NCBI RefSeq assembly: GCF_007829835.1
Contig: NZ_VIWP01000006.1
Span: forward strand, 1-64,000
Source: Neorhizobium alkalisoli
GTDB taxonomy: Bacteria > Pseudomonadota > Alphaproteobacteria > Rhizobiales > Rhizobiaceae
Direction: 5' to 3'
DNA: 64,000 bases
Below the pieces are notes generated by a model, which saw nothing but the letters and a program-made list of their open reading frames with translations, made no database searches and was not told the origin of the DNA. Positions 1 to 8,270 of this stretch are shown in pieces (positions within the stretch are counted from its first letter, which is position 1; each line of letters opens with the position of its first letter). Position numbers and translations under genes: made by a program.

Positions 1-204
1 CCCCCGCAACCAAATCTTTCCTCAAAGAATACCGGAATAAACGAAGGCAAACGCAGCGCGACGCGGCGCCAGCCTCAAGGCTCAACCGCGCGGGTTCCCG
101 AAAACCATAAAAATGGCGCGGAGAGTGTAAGCTCACCGCGCCTGAAACGATAATGCTCTCGTCGGAATATCATTCACGACAGGGCATTACAGCTGAGCTC
201 GCCC

Positions 205-990
205 TTAACCCTTCCGGCCGGCAGCCTCCAGAATGAGCTCTGCGACCTCATGCGGACGCGAGATCAGCGACAGATGGCTTGCCTTCAGTTCTATCGTCTT
301 CGCGCCCATACGCTTCGCCAGAAACCGTTCCAGATCCGGGTTGATCGTGCGGTCTTCGCTCGATACCGCGTAGAAGCTCGGCTTTGAGCGCCAGGCGGCG
401 TCTGTGACATTGCCGGACAGCAGGGCTTTCTGGAACGGATACTGGGTCGCATAGAGAACTTCCGCTCTTGCCCTGGGAATGTCGCCGGCAAAGTCGTGGA
501 GGAAGGCCTCTTCGGTGAGCCTTCCTTCGTCACCATCGAAAACGATGCCGGCGGATGCGGGTGGGGTCGAATAGGTCTTGGCAAGCGCGCCAAAATCCTC
601 GTTGGCGTCGGGGGCGCGGGCGGCGATGTAGACGAGCGAGGACACGTTCGGATGCATGCCGGCCTGCGTGACGATCATGCCGCCGAACGAATGGCCGACC
701 AACACGGTCGGGCCGTCTTGACGCGCGAGAACACGTTCTGCAGCGGCGACCGATTCAGGCAGCGTGGTCAGCGGGTTTTGCACCGAGGTGATGTTAAAGC
801 CTTTTGGCTGCAGGCGGGATATGACATCGCTCCAGCACGAGCCATCGGCAAACAGCCCGTGGACAAAAACGATGTTCTTGGCTTTGGGCGGCTTGGCCAC
901 TGCAGGCGCTGCCATGCCTCTGGTGGAGATAAATGTCGCCGCGGCGCCTGCGACCATCGTGGCTGAAAATGTCCGTCTGTTCATGATCAT
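205..990 (-). CDS. Exported alpha/beta hydrolase (Abhydrolase_6 type)
   Basis: This is probably a periplasmic serine hydrolase or esterase of unknown substrate. The first 30 residues form a Tat-like signal (NRRTFS followed by an alanine-rich hydrophobic stretch ending near AAPAVA). The mature part has an oxyanion-type VHG motif, the nucleophile elbow GHSFGG, and a late His in ASHLSLISRP that fits the catalytic triad. An upstream in-frame ATG at 1017 exists, but the ATG at 990 has AGGAG seven bases ahead and gives the cleaner signal peptide. The gene diverges from the ECF sigma gene, and a GTAATG-N16-CGAA promoter-like element lies about 45 bases upstream, so it may belong to that regulon (inference). 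The family is broad, so the substrate cannot be named. Confidence 0.8.
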   Translation of the reverse strand: MIMNRRTFSATMVAGAAATFISTRGMAAPAVAKPPKAKNIVFVHGLFADGSCWSDVISRLQPKGFNITSVQNPLTTLPESVAAAERVLARQDGPTVLVGHSFGGMIVTQAGMHPNVSSLVYIAARAPDANEDFGALAKTYSTPPASAGIVFDGDEGRLTEEAFLHDFAGDIPRARAEVLYATQYPFQKALLSGNVTDAAWRSKPSFYAVSSEDRTINPDLERFLAKRMGAKTIELKASHLSLISRPHEVAELILEAAGRKG

Positions 991-1034
991 CGGGGACTCC
1001 TGTTCAAGATAAAGCACATGCTTCGGTGGAGTCT

Positions 1035-1060
1035 TTCGACCGGCGGGTCGGTGGCATTAC
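1035..1060 (-). promoter_or_regulatory. Candidate ECF promoter of the exported hydrolase
   Basis: Read on the minus strand, GTAATG (1060-1055) is followed by exactly 16 bases and then CGAA (1038-1035). This resembles the GTAACC-N16-CGAA consensus described for the Caulobacter SigF/NrsF ECF system. Transcription would start near 1028, about 38 bases before the hydrolase ATG, leaving room for its ribosome site. The assignment is by pattern only. Confidence 0.45.
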
Positions 1061-1115
1061 ATCCTCACGTTTAAGTGATGATAATGCCTGCCTGGCCTTT
1101 TATCTGCCATGGGGC

Positions 1116-1141
1116 GTAACAAAGAGTCTTGCCGAAGCGAA
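1116..1141 (+). promoter_or_regulatory. Candidate autoregulatory ECF promoter
   Basis: GTAACA (1116-1121), 16 bases, then CGAA (1138-1141) lie directly ahead of the sigma-factor gene. The element and spacing match the one on the opposite strand in front of the hydrolase. The predicted start site would fall only a few bases before the ATG at 1152, so the transcript would be nearly leaderless or the real start codon would be a little further in. This makes the call tentative. Confidence 0.4.
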
Positions 1142-1151
1142 GTAGGGGCAG

Positions 1152-1712
1152 ATGGATACAAGGGAAGACAGGTGGGCCAGGGCAATGCGCGCCGAGCGTC
1201 TCGGCGACAGCGCTGCTTACGAAGCCTTCCTCAGGGATTTTGCCGTTTCTCTGCGGCGTATCGTTGCCCTGCAGTTGCGGCAGATGAGGTTCAGCGTGTC
1301 GGAGACCGAGGATGTGGTGCAGGAAGTGCTGATCGCCGTGCATTCCCGCCGTGATCAATGGAACCCGGATAGACCGTTGCGGCCCTGGCTCAATGCCATA
1401 ACCCGCTACAAGATCATCGATGCCGGCCGCCGCCTGCGGCGGCATGCGCGCGGCCGTATCGATTTCACCGAGGAGGAATGGGCGGCCGTGTTTGCAACCG
1501 ACGAGGTCGATTTCGATCACAACGTGGCGGACATGGAAAAGCTGATTTCCGAACTTCCGCGCAGCGAACAGGCGGCTGTCCGGGCGCTCGGCCTGGAAGG
1601 TGCGTCTGCCAGGGAGGCGGCAGAACAGCTCGGCTCGAGTGAAGGTGCGATTCGGGTGGCGTTCCATCGGTCGCTGAAGAAGTTGATGGCCGCCGCAAAG
1701 GAAAGGTTTTGA
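1152..1712 (+). CDS. ECF-type RNA polymerase sigma factor
   Basis: This 186-residue sigma-70 family protein has only regions 2 and 4, the ECF layout. Region 2 covers about residues 22-95 (SETEDVVQEVLIAVH, then RPWLNAITRYKIID). Region 4 covers about 128-180, with the helix-turn-helix ASAREAAEQLGSSEGAIRVA. It is followed two bases later by an NrsF-type anti-sigma gene, the arrangement of the Caulobacter SigF group, which responds to heavy-metal or oxidative stress. The start is supported by AGGGG just upstream, although the candidate promoter sits unusually close. Likely targets are itself and the divergent hydrolase (inference). Confidence 0.9.
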   Translation: MDTREDRWARAMRAERLGDSAAYEAFLRDFAVSLRRIVALQLRQMRFSVSETEDVVQEVLIAVHSRRDQWNPDRPLRPWLNAITRYKIIDAGRRLRRHARGRIDFTEEEWAAVFATDEVDFDHNVADMEKLISELPRSEQAAVRALGLEGASAREAAEQLGSSEGAIRVAFHRSLKKLMAAAKERF

Positions 1713-1714
1713 CC

Positions 1715-2374
1715 ATGAGCCAGAAGGACAATGTCAGTAGCGAGAGCACGGATGCCCTGATCAGGGGACTGGCCAGCCAGGCAGGCAAGCGGCGCGCCGG
1801 CGGATTGGCCTTTGACGCAGCCTTTCCTGCCGCATTGATCATATCGCTCCTTGCTGCGATTGCGGTGGTTCTCATGACGGCAGGTGCGCGCTCCGATCTG
1901 GTGGAAATCCTGTCGACATGGACCTTTCAGTTCAAGGTTTTCGGCATGATCCTGATCGGGGCAGGCGCGCTGCGGGCCGTCAGGGCCTCGGTGCGGCCCG
2001 GCAGCGGGGTTCACCCGGTGATCGGCCTTCTTCCGGGTGCAGTGTTTCTGGCTGGAGGCGCCGTGTTCGACCGTAGCGGGTTTCCGATATGGGGCGTGCA
2101 CACCTTTTCGGTCTTCAATTGCGGCGGCATCATCGTCATGTCGTCCATCCCGGCATTGCTCGGCATCCTCGCTGCGATGCGCAGCGGTACGCCGACGCGT
2201 CTGGCACGGTCAGGTGCCGTCGCCGGCCTGCTTGCGGGATCGATCGGCGCCCTTGCCTATACGATCGCCTGCCTGAACGACGGCGCGGCTTTTGTCGCCT
2301 TATGGTATTCCCTCGCCATTGCCATGGTCGCGGTACTGGGAGCCCTCGTCGGTCCGCGGGTTCTGGCATGGTAA
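1715..2374 (+). CDS. nrsF: NrsF family anti-sigma factor (DUF1109 membrane protein)
   Basis: A 219-residue integral membrane protein with about six hydrophobic segments, for example around ALIISLLAAIAVVLM and GLLPGAVFLAGGAVF. It has the size and layout of NrsF/DUF1109 proteins, which hold a partner ECF sigma factor at the inner membrane until a stress signal arrives. It begins two bases after the sigma-factor stop. A TTG overlapping that stop is possible, but the ATG at 1715 has GAAAGG upstream at good spacing. The cytosolic N-terminal stretch before the first membrane segment would be the sigma-binding part (family knowledge). The signal sensed is not evident. Confidence 0.82.
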   Translation: MSQKDNVSSESTDALIRGLASQAGKRRAGGLAFDAAFPAALIISLLAAIAVVLMTAGARSDLVEILSTWTFQFKVFGMILIGAGALRAVRASVRPGSGVHPVIGLLPGAVFLAGGAVFDRSGFPIWGVHTFSVFNCGGIIVMSSIPALLGILAAMRSGTPTRLARSGAVAGLLAGSIGALAYTIACLNDGAAFVALWYSLAIAMVAVLGALVGPRVLAW

Positions 2375-2582
2375 GGTGATGCAGGTGGGTGTGTCATCAT
2401 GGACGACTGCCGGCCGGTTCCGGATGACGAAAGGGTTGTTGCCCATCATCCGTCAGTCCATGACGTGTTGTTTCGGCTTGACGTCAATTTTTGGTTGCGC
2501 AAAGCTTTGATCATCAGAAATCCGAGTCTGCTCATCGCTGTTTCGGCGGGACTTGATTGCTGCTTTGGGCGAAGGGGGCGAG

Positions 2583-3296
2583 ATGAGGCGTGTTCTTGCA
2601 TGGGCATCCGTGGCCCTGCTCGCAGGTTGCGTGACTGTCGATTATGCGAGCCTGCAGCCCGGCCAGTTCAAGGGCAGCGTCCTCGTCATGTGGGTGGATG
2701 AGGGAAGTACCTCGAGCGGCGATGGCAAATTTGTCTTCGTGCCCGATCCATCCGATCCGCTCACTTTTACGCGTGCGGGTAACGGGCCGGCGAAGGTGAT
2801 CCGACCGGGTGTCATGTATACGGATGGTGGATCGATCCCGAAGATAGCGCAGGTGTTCAAGGGGCTCAGCCCTTGGGGGTATGCACCGGCTCACATGATC
2901 CATGACTGGGTGTTTACCGCGCATCACTGCCTGGTCGATGGTGAGAGCAATGCCGAGTATGACCGGATCTCAGGCGTGGAATTCGAGGATTCCGCCAAAA
3001 TCCTCGGTGAAGCCATTCGCGGTCTCGTGGCGGCCAACAAAGTTCAGAAGAACGATGTCGCGGGTGGCGCGATCACCTGGGCCGTCGGAACGAGTATCGC
3101 CAGGGATCTGTGGGAGGTTAAGGGCGCCTGCAGCCGCGACAAGGTCAGTGCAGTCGATCTCGCCAGGATCGAGCAGGCCGTTCCCGGAAGCTCCGGTCTC
3201 GGTGCATCCGCGAGCGGACTGAGGACCTTGCGGAAGGCTCAACGGGCAGCGCCCGGAAGCGAGCCTGCCCGTCTGGTATCGAGAGTATCATTCTAA
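2583..3296 (+). CDS. DUF1353 domain lipoprotein
   Basis: The N-terminus MRRVLAWASVALLAGC is a short lipoprotein signal with lipobox LAGC, so the protein should be attached to a membrane through its Cys. The body contains DGGSIP followed by SPWGYAPAHMIHDWVF, the signature of DUF1353, a small domain best known from phage Gp37-like proteins whose role is unknown. About 237 residues are encoded. The ATG at 2583 is preferred to an upstream TTG because it has GGGGGCGAG in front and starts the signal peptide. It lies 208 bases after nrsF on the same strand, with no obvious promoter between, so co-regulation with the ECF module is possible but unproven. Confidence 0.75.
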   Translation: MRRVLAWASVALLAGCVTVDYASLQPGQFKGSVLVMWVDEGSTSSGDGKFVFVPDPSDPLTFTRAGNGPAKVIRPGVMYTDGGSIPKIAQVFKGLSPWGYAPAHMIHDWVFTAHHCLVDGESNAEYDRISGVEFEDSAKILGEAIRGLVAANKVQKNDVAGGAITWAVGTSIARDLWEVKGACSRDKVSAVDLARIEQAVPGSSGLGASASGLRTLRKAQRAAPGSEPARLVSRVSF

Positions 3297-3307
3297 TGTA
3301 TATCGAT

Positions 3308-3334
3308 CATCAGGCCGCCTGTAACGGCCTGATG
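3308..3334. terminator. Hairpin between convergent genes
   Basis: A perfect 10-base-pair stem (CATCAGGCCG / CGGCCTGATG) with a seven-base loop lies between the lipoprotein gene and the oppositely oriented amidohydrolase. It could end transcription from both sides, but neither side has a clear T-run, so it may act as a weak or factor-dependent terminator. Confidence 0.5.
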
Positions 3335-3351
3335 AAGCTCGGCGATCCTGA

Positions 3352-4536
3352 TCATAGATCCAGGTAACGCTCGGCGAGACGTGCCCACATGGCGGAACCG
3401 GTGGTCAGGCTACCGTCGTTAAAATCGTATTTCGACGAATGCAGGATGGCTGAATCCTTGCCATTGCCGAGGCGCAAAAAGCTGCCGGGGCGGTGTTCGA
3501 GGAAATAGGCGAAGTCTTCGCTGCCCGGCAGGAGAGGGCAAGTCGAGACATTGTCCGCGCCGATCAGTTCCTGAGCCACTTCATTGGCAAAGGCGGTTTC
3601 CTTTTCGGAATTCACCACGACCGGATAACCGTGCTCGTAGTCGATTTCGGCGGTGGCGCCGTGGCCTTCGGTGACGCTCGCCGTCAGCTTGCGGATGCGC
3701 TCTTCGAGGAAGGCGCGGATGGCCGGATCGAAGGAGCGGACGCTCATGGCGATCTTGGCCGTATTCGGAATGACGTTCGAAGCTTCACCGGCATGGATGG
3801 TGCTGACCGTGACGACGGCCGTCTGGGTCGGATCGACATTGCGCGAAACGATCGACTGCAGGGTCATGACGAGGTTGCAGGCGACGAGGACCGGATCGAT
3901 CGTCAGGTGCGGGCGCGAGGCGTGACCGCCCTTGCCGGTAATGGTGATCTTCACCGTGTCGCCGGCGGCCATGATCGGGCCGGAGCGGGTCAGAAGCGCG
4001 CCGGCCGGCATGCCCGGATGATTGTGCAGGCCAAAAATCGCGTCGATCGGGAAACGGTCGAACAGGCCGTCATCGATCATGCGCTTGGCGCCGCTGTTCT
4101 TGCCTGCCTCTTCCGCCGGCTGGAAAATCAGCGTCACGGTACCGTTGAAGCGCTTTGTGCGTGCCAGATATTCGGCGGCGCCGAGAAGCATGGTCGTATG
4201 GCCGTCATGGCCGCAGGCATGCATCTTGCCGGAAACGGTGCTGGCATAGGCAACGCCCGTCTCTTCCTCGATCGGCAGCGCATCCATGTCGGCGCGGATG
4301 CCGATGCTTTTCGTGCCCGTGCCGTTCTTCATGACAGCGACGACACCATGGCCACCGACATTGCGGGTCACATCGTAACCCCAGGCTTCCAGCTTGTCGG
4401 CGACGTAACGGGCGGTCTCGGCCTCTTCGAATGAGAGCTCCGGATGGGCATGGAGATGGTGGCGGGTCGCCTTCAGGTCGGCTTCCATGGCATCGAAATC
4501 GGAGACGCGGGCGTAGAGATTGTCTTGGGCAGGCAT
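3352..4536 (-). CDS. M20 family amidohydrolase (hippurate hydrolase-like)
   Basis: A 394-residue cytosolic zinc amidohydrolase of the HipO/IAA-amino-acid hydrolase branch of peptidase family M20. These enzymes cleave N-acyl amino acids such as hippurate. Metal and catalytic motifs are present: RADMDALPIEEETG (81-94), HACGHDGHT (106-114), QPAEEAGKNSGA (139-150, with the tandem Glu) and GLHNHPG (169-175), then GSEDFAYF near the C-terminus. It lies beyond the terminator of the ABC importer operon on the same strand, so it may be expressed by read-through. The neighbouring importer suggests that it releases an amino acid from an imported conjugate (inference). Confidence 0.85.
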   Translation of the reverse strand: MPAQDNLYARVSDFDAMEADLKATRHHLHAHPELSFEEAETARYVADKLEAWGYDVTRNVGGHGVVAVMKNGTGTKSIGIRADMDALPIEEETGVAYASTVSGKMHACGHDGHTTMLLGAAEYLARTKRFNGTVTLIFQPAEEAGKNSGAKRMIDDGLFDRFPIDAIFGLHNHPGMPAGALLTRSGPIMAAGDTVKITITGKGGHASRPHLTIDPVLVACNLVMTLQSIVSRNVDPTQTAVVTVSTIHAGEASNVIPNTAKIAMSVRSFDPAIRAFLEERIRKLTASVTEGHGATAEIDYEHGYPVVVNSEKETAFANEVAQELIGADNVSTCPLLPGSEDFAYFLEHRPGSFLRLGNGKDSAILHSSKYDFNDGSLTTGSAMWARLAERYLDL

Positions 4537-4564
4537 CGGAGTTCCAGACTTTTGATATTGCAGG

Positions 4565-4593
4565 AAAAAAGACCCCGGCCTTTGGGGCCGGGG
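4565..4593 (-). terminator. Rho-independent terminator of the ABC importer operon
   Basis: On the minus strand, the stem CCCCGGCC / GGCCGGGG with a five-base loop is followed by TCTTTTTT. This is the most textbook intrinsic terminator in the window. It lies between the ATPase stop and the amidohydrolase start, so it either ends the operon or attenuates the amidohydrolase. Confidence 0.85.
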
Positions 4594-4610
4594 CGAGTTG
4601 GGGAGGAGTT

Positions 4611-5390
4611 CTAGAGGAAACGCGACAGGAAAGCCTTGGTGCGCGGATGCTGCGGATTGCCGATCACATCCTCGGGCTTGCCCTGTTCGACGATGACGCC
4701 GCCATCCATGAAGACGACGCGGTCGGCGGCTTCCCTGGCAAAACCGATCTCGTGGGTGACGACGATCATGGTCAGGCCCTGTTTCGCCAGATCCCGCATC
4801 GTCGCCAGCACCTCGCCGACGAGTTCCGGATCGAGCGCCGAGGTCGGCTCGTCGAACAGCATCAGTTTCGGCTTGATCGCCAGCGCGCGGGCGATCGCGA
4901 CGCGCTGCTGCTGGCCACCGGAGAGCTGGCGCGGATAGTTTTCCGCCTTTTCCAACAGGCCGACGCGCTTCAGCAGCTGTTTTGCGTTTTCGATCGCATC
5001 CTTGCGGCTCTGGCCGTGAATGCCGACCGGCGCCTCGATAATGTTCTGCAGCACCGTCATATGCGGGTAGAGGTTGAACTGCTGGAACACCATGCCGATC
5101 TTGCGGCGCTGTTTTGCAATGCCGTTGGCGGATAGTTTTTCCAGCCGGTCGTTCTTCACCCGGTAGCCGATCTGTTCGCCATCCACCTCGATAAAGCCTT
5201 TCTGGATGGCTTCGAGGTGGTTGATACAGCGCAGGAAGGTCGACTTGCCGGAACCGGACGGTCCGAGAATGACGACGACTTCACCCGGCATGACATCGAG
5301 ATCGATGCCCTTCAGGACTTCGAGATGTTCGAAGGCCTTGTGGACGTTACGGGCCTGCACGAGGGGCTTTGCATTGGCAATGGGGGTCAA
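4611..5390 (-). CDS. Amino-acid ABC transporter ATP-binding protein
   Basis: This is the ATPase subunit of a polar-amino-acid-type importer, 259 residues, GlnQ/HisP family. Walker A GPSGSGKST is at 43-51, the signature LSGGQQQR is present, and LFDEPTSALDPE gives Walker B, followed by the switch His in VVTHEIGFA. It would dimerise under the membrane permease encoded just upstream and power uptake. It overlaps the permease stop by four bases (ATGA), so the two are translationally coupled. An intrinsic terminator follows. The substrate cannot be read from the ATPase. Confidence 0.92.
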   Translation of the reverse strand: MTPIANAKPLVQARNVHKAFEHLEVLKGIDLDVMPGEVVVILGPSGSGKSTFLRCINHLEAIQKGFIEVDGEQIGYRVKNDRLEKLSANGIAKQRRKIGMVFQQFNLYPHMTVLQNIIEAPVGIHGQSRKDAIENAKQLLKRVGLLEKAENYPRQLSGGQQQRVAIARALAIKPKLMLFDEPTSALDPELVGEVLATMRDLAKQGLTMIVVTHEIGFAREAADRVVFMDGGVIVEQGKPEDVIGNPQHPRTKAFLSRFL

Positions 5391-6313
5391 TGGCTTGCCT
5401 CCTCGGTAACAGTGGCGGCCTTGGCCATGCCGGCATTGCGGCGGTCACTGCGGCCGTAATAGGCCTCGATATAGCTCTGGCCGATATTCAGGACCGAGGT
5501 GATCAGCAGGTACCAGAGAACGGCGACCAGCAGCATCGGGATGATCTCGAAGGTGCGGTTATAGATCGACTGGACCGAATAAAGCAGGTCGGCCATGGCG
5601 ATAACGCTGACGAGCGAGGTCGCCTTGATCATGCTGATCAGCTGGTTTCCGGTCGGCGGCACGATGGAGCGCATGGCCTGCGGAATGATGATCCGCCACA
5701 AGGCGCGCGCCTTGGTCATGCCGAAGGCTTCAGCCGTTTCGGCCTGGCCGCGATCGACCGAAAGAAGACCGCCACGGATGATTTCCGCCATATAGGCCGC
5801 TTCGTTGAGCGCCAGGCCGACGATTGCCGCCGTCATCGGGGTGATCACCGAATTGGTGTCCCAGCTGATCAGGGTCGGGCCGAAGGGAATGGAAATCGAG
5901 ATCGCCGGAAACAGCGTCGACATGTTGTACCAGAAGATCAACTGGACGAGCAGCGGCGTGCCGCGGAAGAACCAGATGAACAGCGAGGCGAAGCCGCTCG
6001 CGAGCCGGTCGGTCGACATGCGCATGATGGCGATGATGAGGCCGACGATGACACCGAGGATCATGCCGACAACGGTGAGGCCGAGGCTGACATAGAGGCC
6101 CTTGATCACGGTCGGATCGAAAAAGTATTTCGCAACGACGGGCCAGCCGAAATTCTCGTTATTGGCGACGATCCAGCCGAAATCGATCACGACAAGCGCG
6201 ATGACGATCCAGAGGACGAGGCGACCGGTGCGGAACGGCGTGTGGGCGGTTGCCACATCGCGAAAGTCTGCAGCGCCCGAAGGCGCTGCTGGTGTTGTGG
6301 TGCTTGTGCTCAT
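5387..6313 (-). CDS. Amino-acid ABC transporter permease
   Basis: An inner-membrane permease of the HisMQ family, 308 residues, longer than usual because of an extra N-terminal membrane segment (VLWIVIALVVIDFGWIV) and a soluble loop before the core. The core has the family pattern, including FFRGTPLLVQL and the ATPase-docking EAA-type loop around GQAETAEAFGM. Only one permease is encoded here, so it probably works as a homodimer. It overlaps its neighbours by four bases on both sides. Confidence 0.9.
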   Translation of the reverse strand: MSTSTTTPAAPSGAADFRDVATAHTPFRTGRLVLWIVIALVVIDFGWIVANNENFGWPVVAKYFFDPTVIKGLYVSLGLTVVGMILGVIVGLIIAIMRMSTDRLASGFASLFIWFFRGTPLLVQLIFWYNMSTLFPAISISIPFGPTLISWDTNSVITPMTAAIVGLALNEAAYMAEIIRGGLLSVDRGQAETAEAFGMTKARALWRIIIPQAMRSIVPPTGNQLISMIKATSLVSVIAMADLLYSVQSIYNRTFEIIPMLLVAVLWYLLITSVLNIGQSYIEAYYGRSDRRNAGMAKAATVTEEASH

Positions 6314-7194
6314 TTGGGAAGCTGTCCACCGAGGTTGAGACCGGGCTGCTTGATCATGTTGTTCTCAAGACCCCACTTCTTCATGATCGCGGCATAGGTG
6401 CCGTTATCCATGAGAACCTTGATCGTATCGATGAGGAGCGGGCCAAGCGCCGAGCCCTTCGGCACGACGGCGCCCTGGAAGATGTCGTCAAAGCCGTTCT
6501 TCTGGCCGACGCCGGTCAGTTCCAGCTGGCCGTTCGCCTGGGAGACGAAATAGGTGAGCGGCGCCTGCGAGGAGAAGAAGGCGTCGGCGCGCTTGGAGCG
6601 GACGGCGAGGATCGATGCCGGCTGGTCGGTATAGGACTGGACTTCGACGGCACCCTTGCCATTGGCCACGCACTTGTCCGACTGGACCTTGATCACGCGC
6701 TCAGCCGAGCCGCCGGCCATGACCGAGACACGCTGGCCACAGGCGGTGTCGAGCGAGCTGATGCCCTTCGGATTGCCCTTCAGCGTCGCGAAGACCACGA
6801 ATTCCTGAACCCAGTCGACGAAATCGTTGGCGGCTTCGCGATCCTTGTAGTCACCAACCGGGCCGAAGGCGAACTGGTAGCGGCCCGAATTGACGCCGGC
6901 CAGAAGCGCCGGAAGGCCGCCGACCGTTGCATGCTCGATCTTGACGCCGAGAACCTGTCCCATCGCGTCGGTCAGATCGGCGCTGGCGCCGGTCATTTCC
7001 GTGCCGGTGACGATCTCGTAGGGAGGGAAGGAACCATTGTTGACGGAGGTCATCTTGCCGGCCGTCTTGATGTCTTCGGGCAGCCGGTCGTGAAGCGCCT
7101 TGTTGACTTCCAGCTTCGGCGCATCCTCGGCCTTGGCAAGGCCGGCAAAGGCAGCGCCGGCGAGTGCAAGAGCGATCAGTTTCTTATGCGACAT
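6310..7194 (-). CDS. Periplasmic amino-acid-type substrate-binding protein
   Basis: This is the binding protein of the same importer, family SBP_bac_3. The N-terminus MSHKKLIALALAGAAFAGLAKAED is a Sec signal peptide cut near AKA. The mature domain has typical lobes (GTEMTGASADLTDAMGQVLG; KGNPKGISSLDTACGQ). The ATG at 7194 has AGGGG seven bases upstream; upstream in-frame starts would bury the signal peptide. The ligand is unknown. The linked phthalate-decarboxylase-like protein and amidohydrolase hint at an aromatic or acylated amino compound (inference). Confidence 0.88.
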   Translation of the reverse strand: MSHKKLIALALAGAAFAGLAKAEDAPKLEVNKALHDRLPEDIKTAGKMTSVNNGSFPPYEIVTGTEMTGASADLTDAMGQVLGVKIEHATVGGLPALLAGVNSGRYQFAFGPVGDYKDREAANDFVDWVQEFVVFATLKGNPKGISSLDTACGQRVSVMAGGSAERVIKVQSDKCVANGKGAVEVQSYTDQPASILAVRSKRADAFFSSQAPLTYFVSQANGQLELTGVGQKNGFDDIFQGAVVPKGSALGPLLIDTIKVLMDNGTYAAIMKKWGLENNMIKQPGLNLGGQLPK

Positions 7195-7243
7195 GTTCAT
7201 TCCCCTTTGTCTTACCAAGTTACGTTTGTTGCGGTGTTTTGGT

Positions 7244-8227
7244 TCAGGCGCTCGCCATTTCGATGCGGCTGCCATCGGTGTCGTATTCGAAGAGCTCTTC
7301 CGGCCGCATGTGGCGCTTCATGATGCCCTGGGCATGCAGCTCGCCGGCGAAATCGTCGATCATCTTGCGGTTGGCGGCAAAGCCGCTGGCATCCCAGCCC
7401 TTGGGCAGGTCGCGCGAGGTCTTCAGCACCTCGTCGAACATCCACGGCGTGGTTTCGGCATATTTGCGGCGCTTCTCGGTCCACATCTTCTGCGATTCAT
7501 CGACAAGCCGGCTGATTTCGGCGATCACCCACGGGTTTTCGGCAACGATCTCGGACTTGATGCCGATCATGTGCATGCCCGGGACATAACCGACAGCATC
7601 GAAATAGCGCTGCTCTTCGGAACGGAAATCCGCCAGAACCTGACGGAAGGGTGAACCCGGTTCGAAATAGCCATTCGGCATGAAGGGCGTGAAGATCGCA
7701 TCGAGGCCACCGTCGCGGAGCAAGTCGACCATCGGGCGCTCGCCCGGGCAGGCTTCGATCAGGCCGGGCTGGCCAAAGCCGTCAAGGCGGTCGGTGATCG
7801 GATGTGCTTCCGTCAGGCGGCCAGCATACCACATCGCATCCTTGACCTCGACGCCTTCGCGGCGGATCGCGGCGCGGGTCCAGGTATTGCCGCTGTCGCG
7901 CCAGCCGGTGACGCCTATGCGCTTGCCGGCCAGCTGTGAAAGTGTGGTGATGTCGCTGTCGGCCATGGTCATGATGCAGCGATGGCGAAAGCCGCGCATG
8001 ATGAAATTCGGAATGCCGACAACGCTGTGATCGCCATCATGACGCAGCTGCGTATAGCGGCTGAACGACATTTCGGCGGCGTCATGGTTGGGGTCCTTGC
8101 CGACATGCGAGACCAGCGTACCGATACGGTCGACCTCAAGGTCGAGCTTGTCCGAGATGATATCGCCGAGGACCAGCGGCGTCATGTAGTCCCAGTCACG
8201 CAGTGCAATTCGAAGGCGCAGTGTCAT
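7244..8227 (-). CDS. Cytosolic 4,5-dihydroxyphthalate decarboxylase-like protein (type 2 periplasmic-binding fold)
   Basis: A 327-residue protein resembling the 4,5-dihydroxyphthalate decarboxylase/NMT1-like group, which has the fold of periplasmic binding proteins. It starts MTLRLRIALRDWDYMTPL with no signal peptide, so it should act in the cytosol, unlike the adjoining binding protein. Recognisable blocks are LAGKRIGVTGWRDSGNTWTR and IEACPGERPMVDLLRDGGLDA. It is the first gene of the minus-strand operon and lies 49 bases ahead of the binding protein gene. It is either an enzyme acting on the imported compound or a leaderless binding protein; I cannot decide from sequence alone. Confidence 0.7.
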   Translation of the reverse strand: MTLRLRIALRDWDYMTPLVLGDIISDKLDLEVDRIGTLVSHVGKDPNHDAAEMSFSRYTQLRHDGDHSVVGIPNFIMRGFRHRCIMTMADSDITTLSQLAGKRIGVTGWRDSGNTWTRAAIRREGVEVKDAMWYAGRLTEAHPITDRLDGFGQPGLIEACPGERPMVDLLRDGGLDAIFTPFMPNGYFEPGSPFRQVLADFRSEEQRYFDAVGYVPGMHMIGIKSEIVAENPWVIAEISRLVDESQKMWTEKRRKYAETTPWMFDEVLKTSRDLPKGWDASGFAANRKMIDDFAGELHAQGIMKRHMRPEELFEYDTDGSRIEMASA

Positions 8228-8270
8228 TTGAGATACTCATGTCAGAAAATGCTGATATACAGAGATTAAA

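Noticed and set aside
2583..3296. The lipoprotein considered as a missing TssJ
   Set aside because: It has DUF1353 motifs, is larger than TssJ, and lies about 8 kb from the T6SS operons with unrelated genes between.
5369..6397. A 342-codon plus-strand open frame opposite the first importer permease
   Set aside because: It is a shadow of the HisMQ permease frame; the Asp/His/Arg-rich translation has no domain or ribosome-site support.
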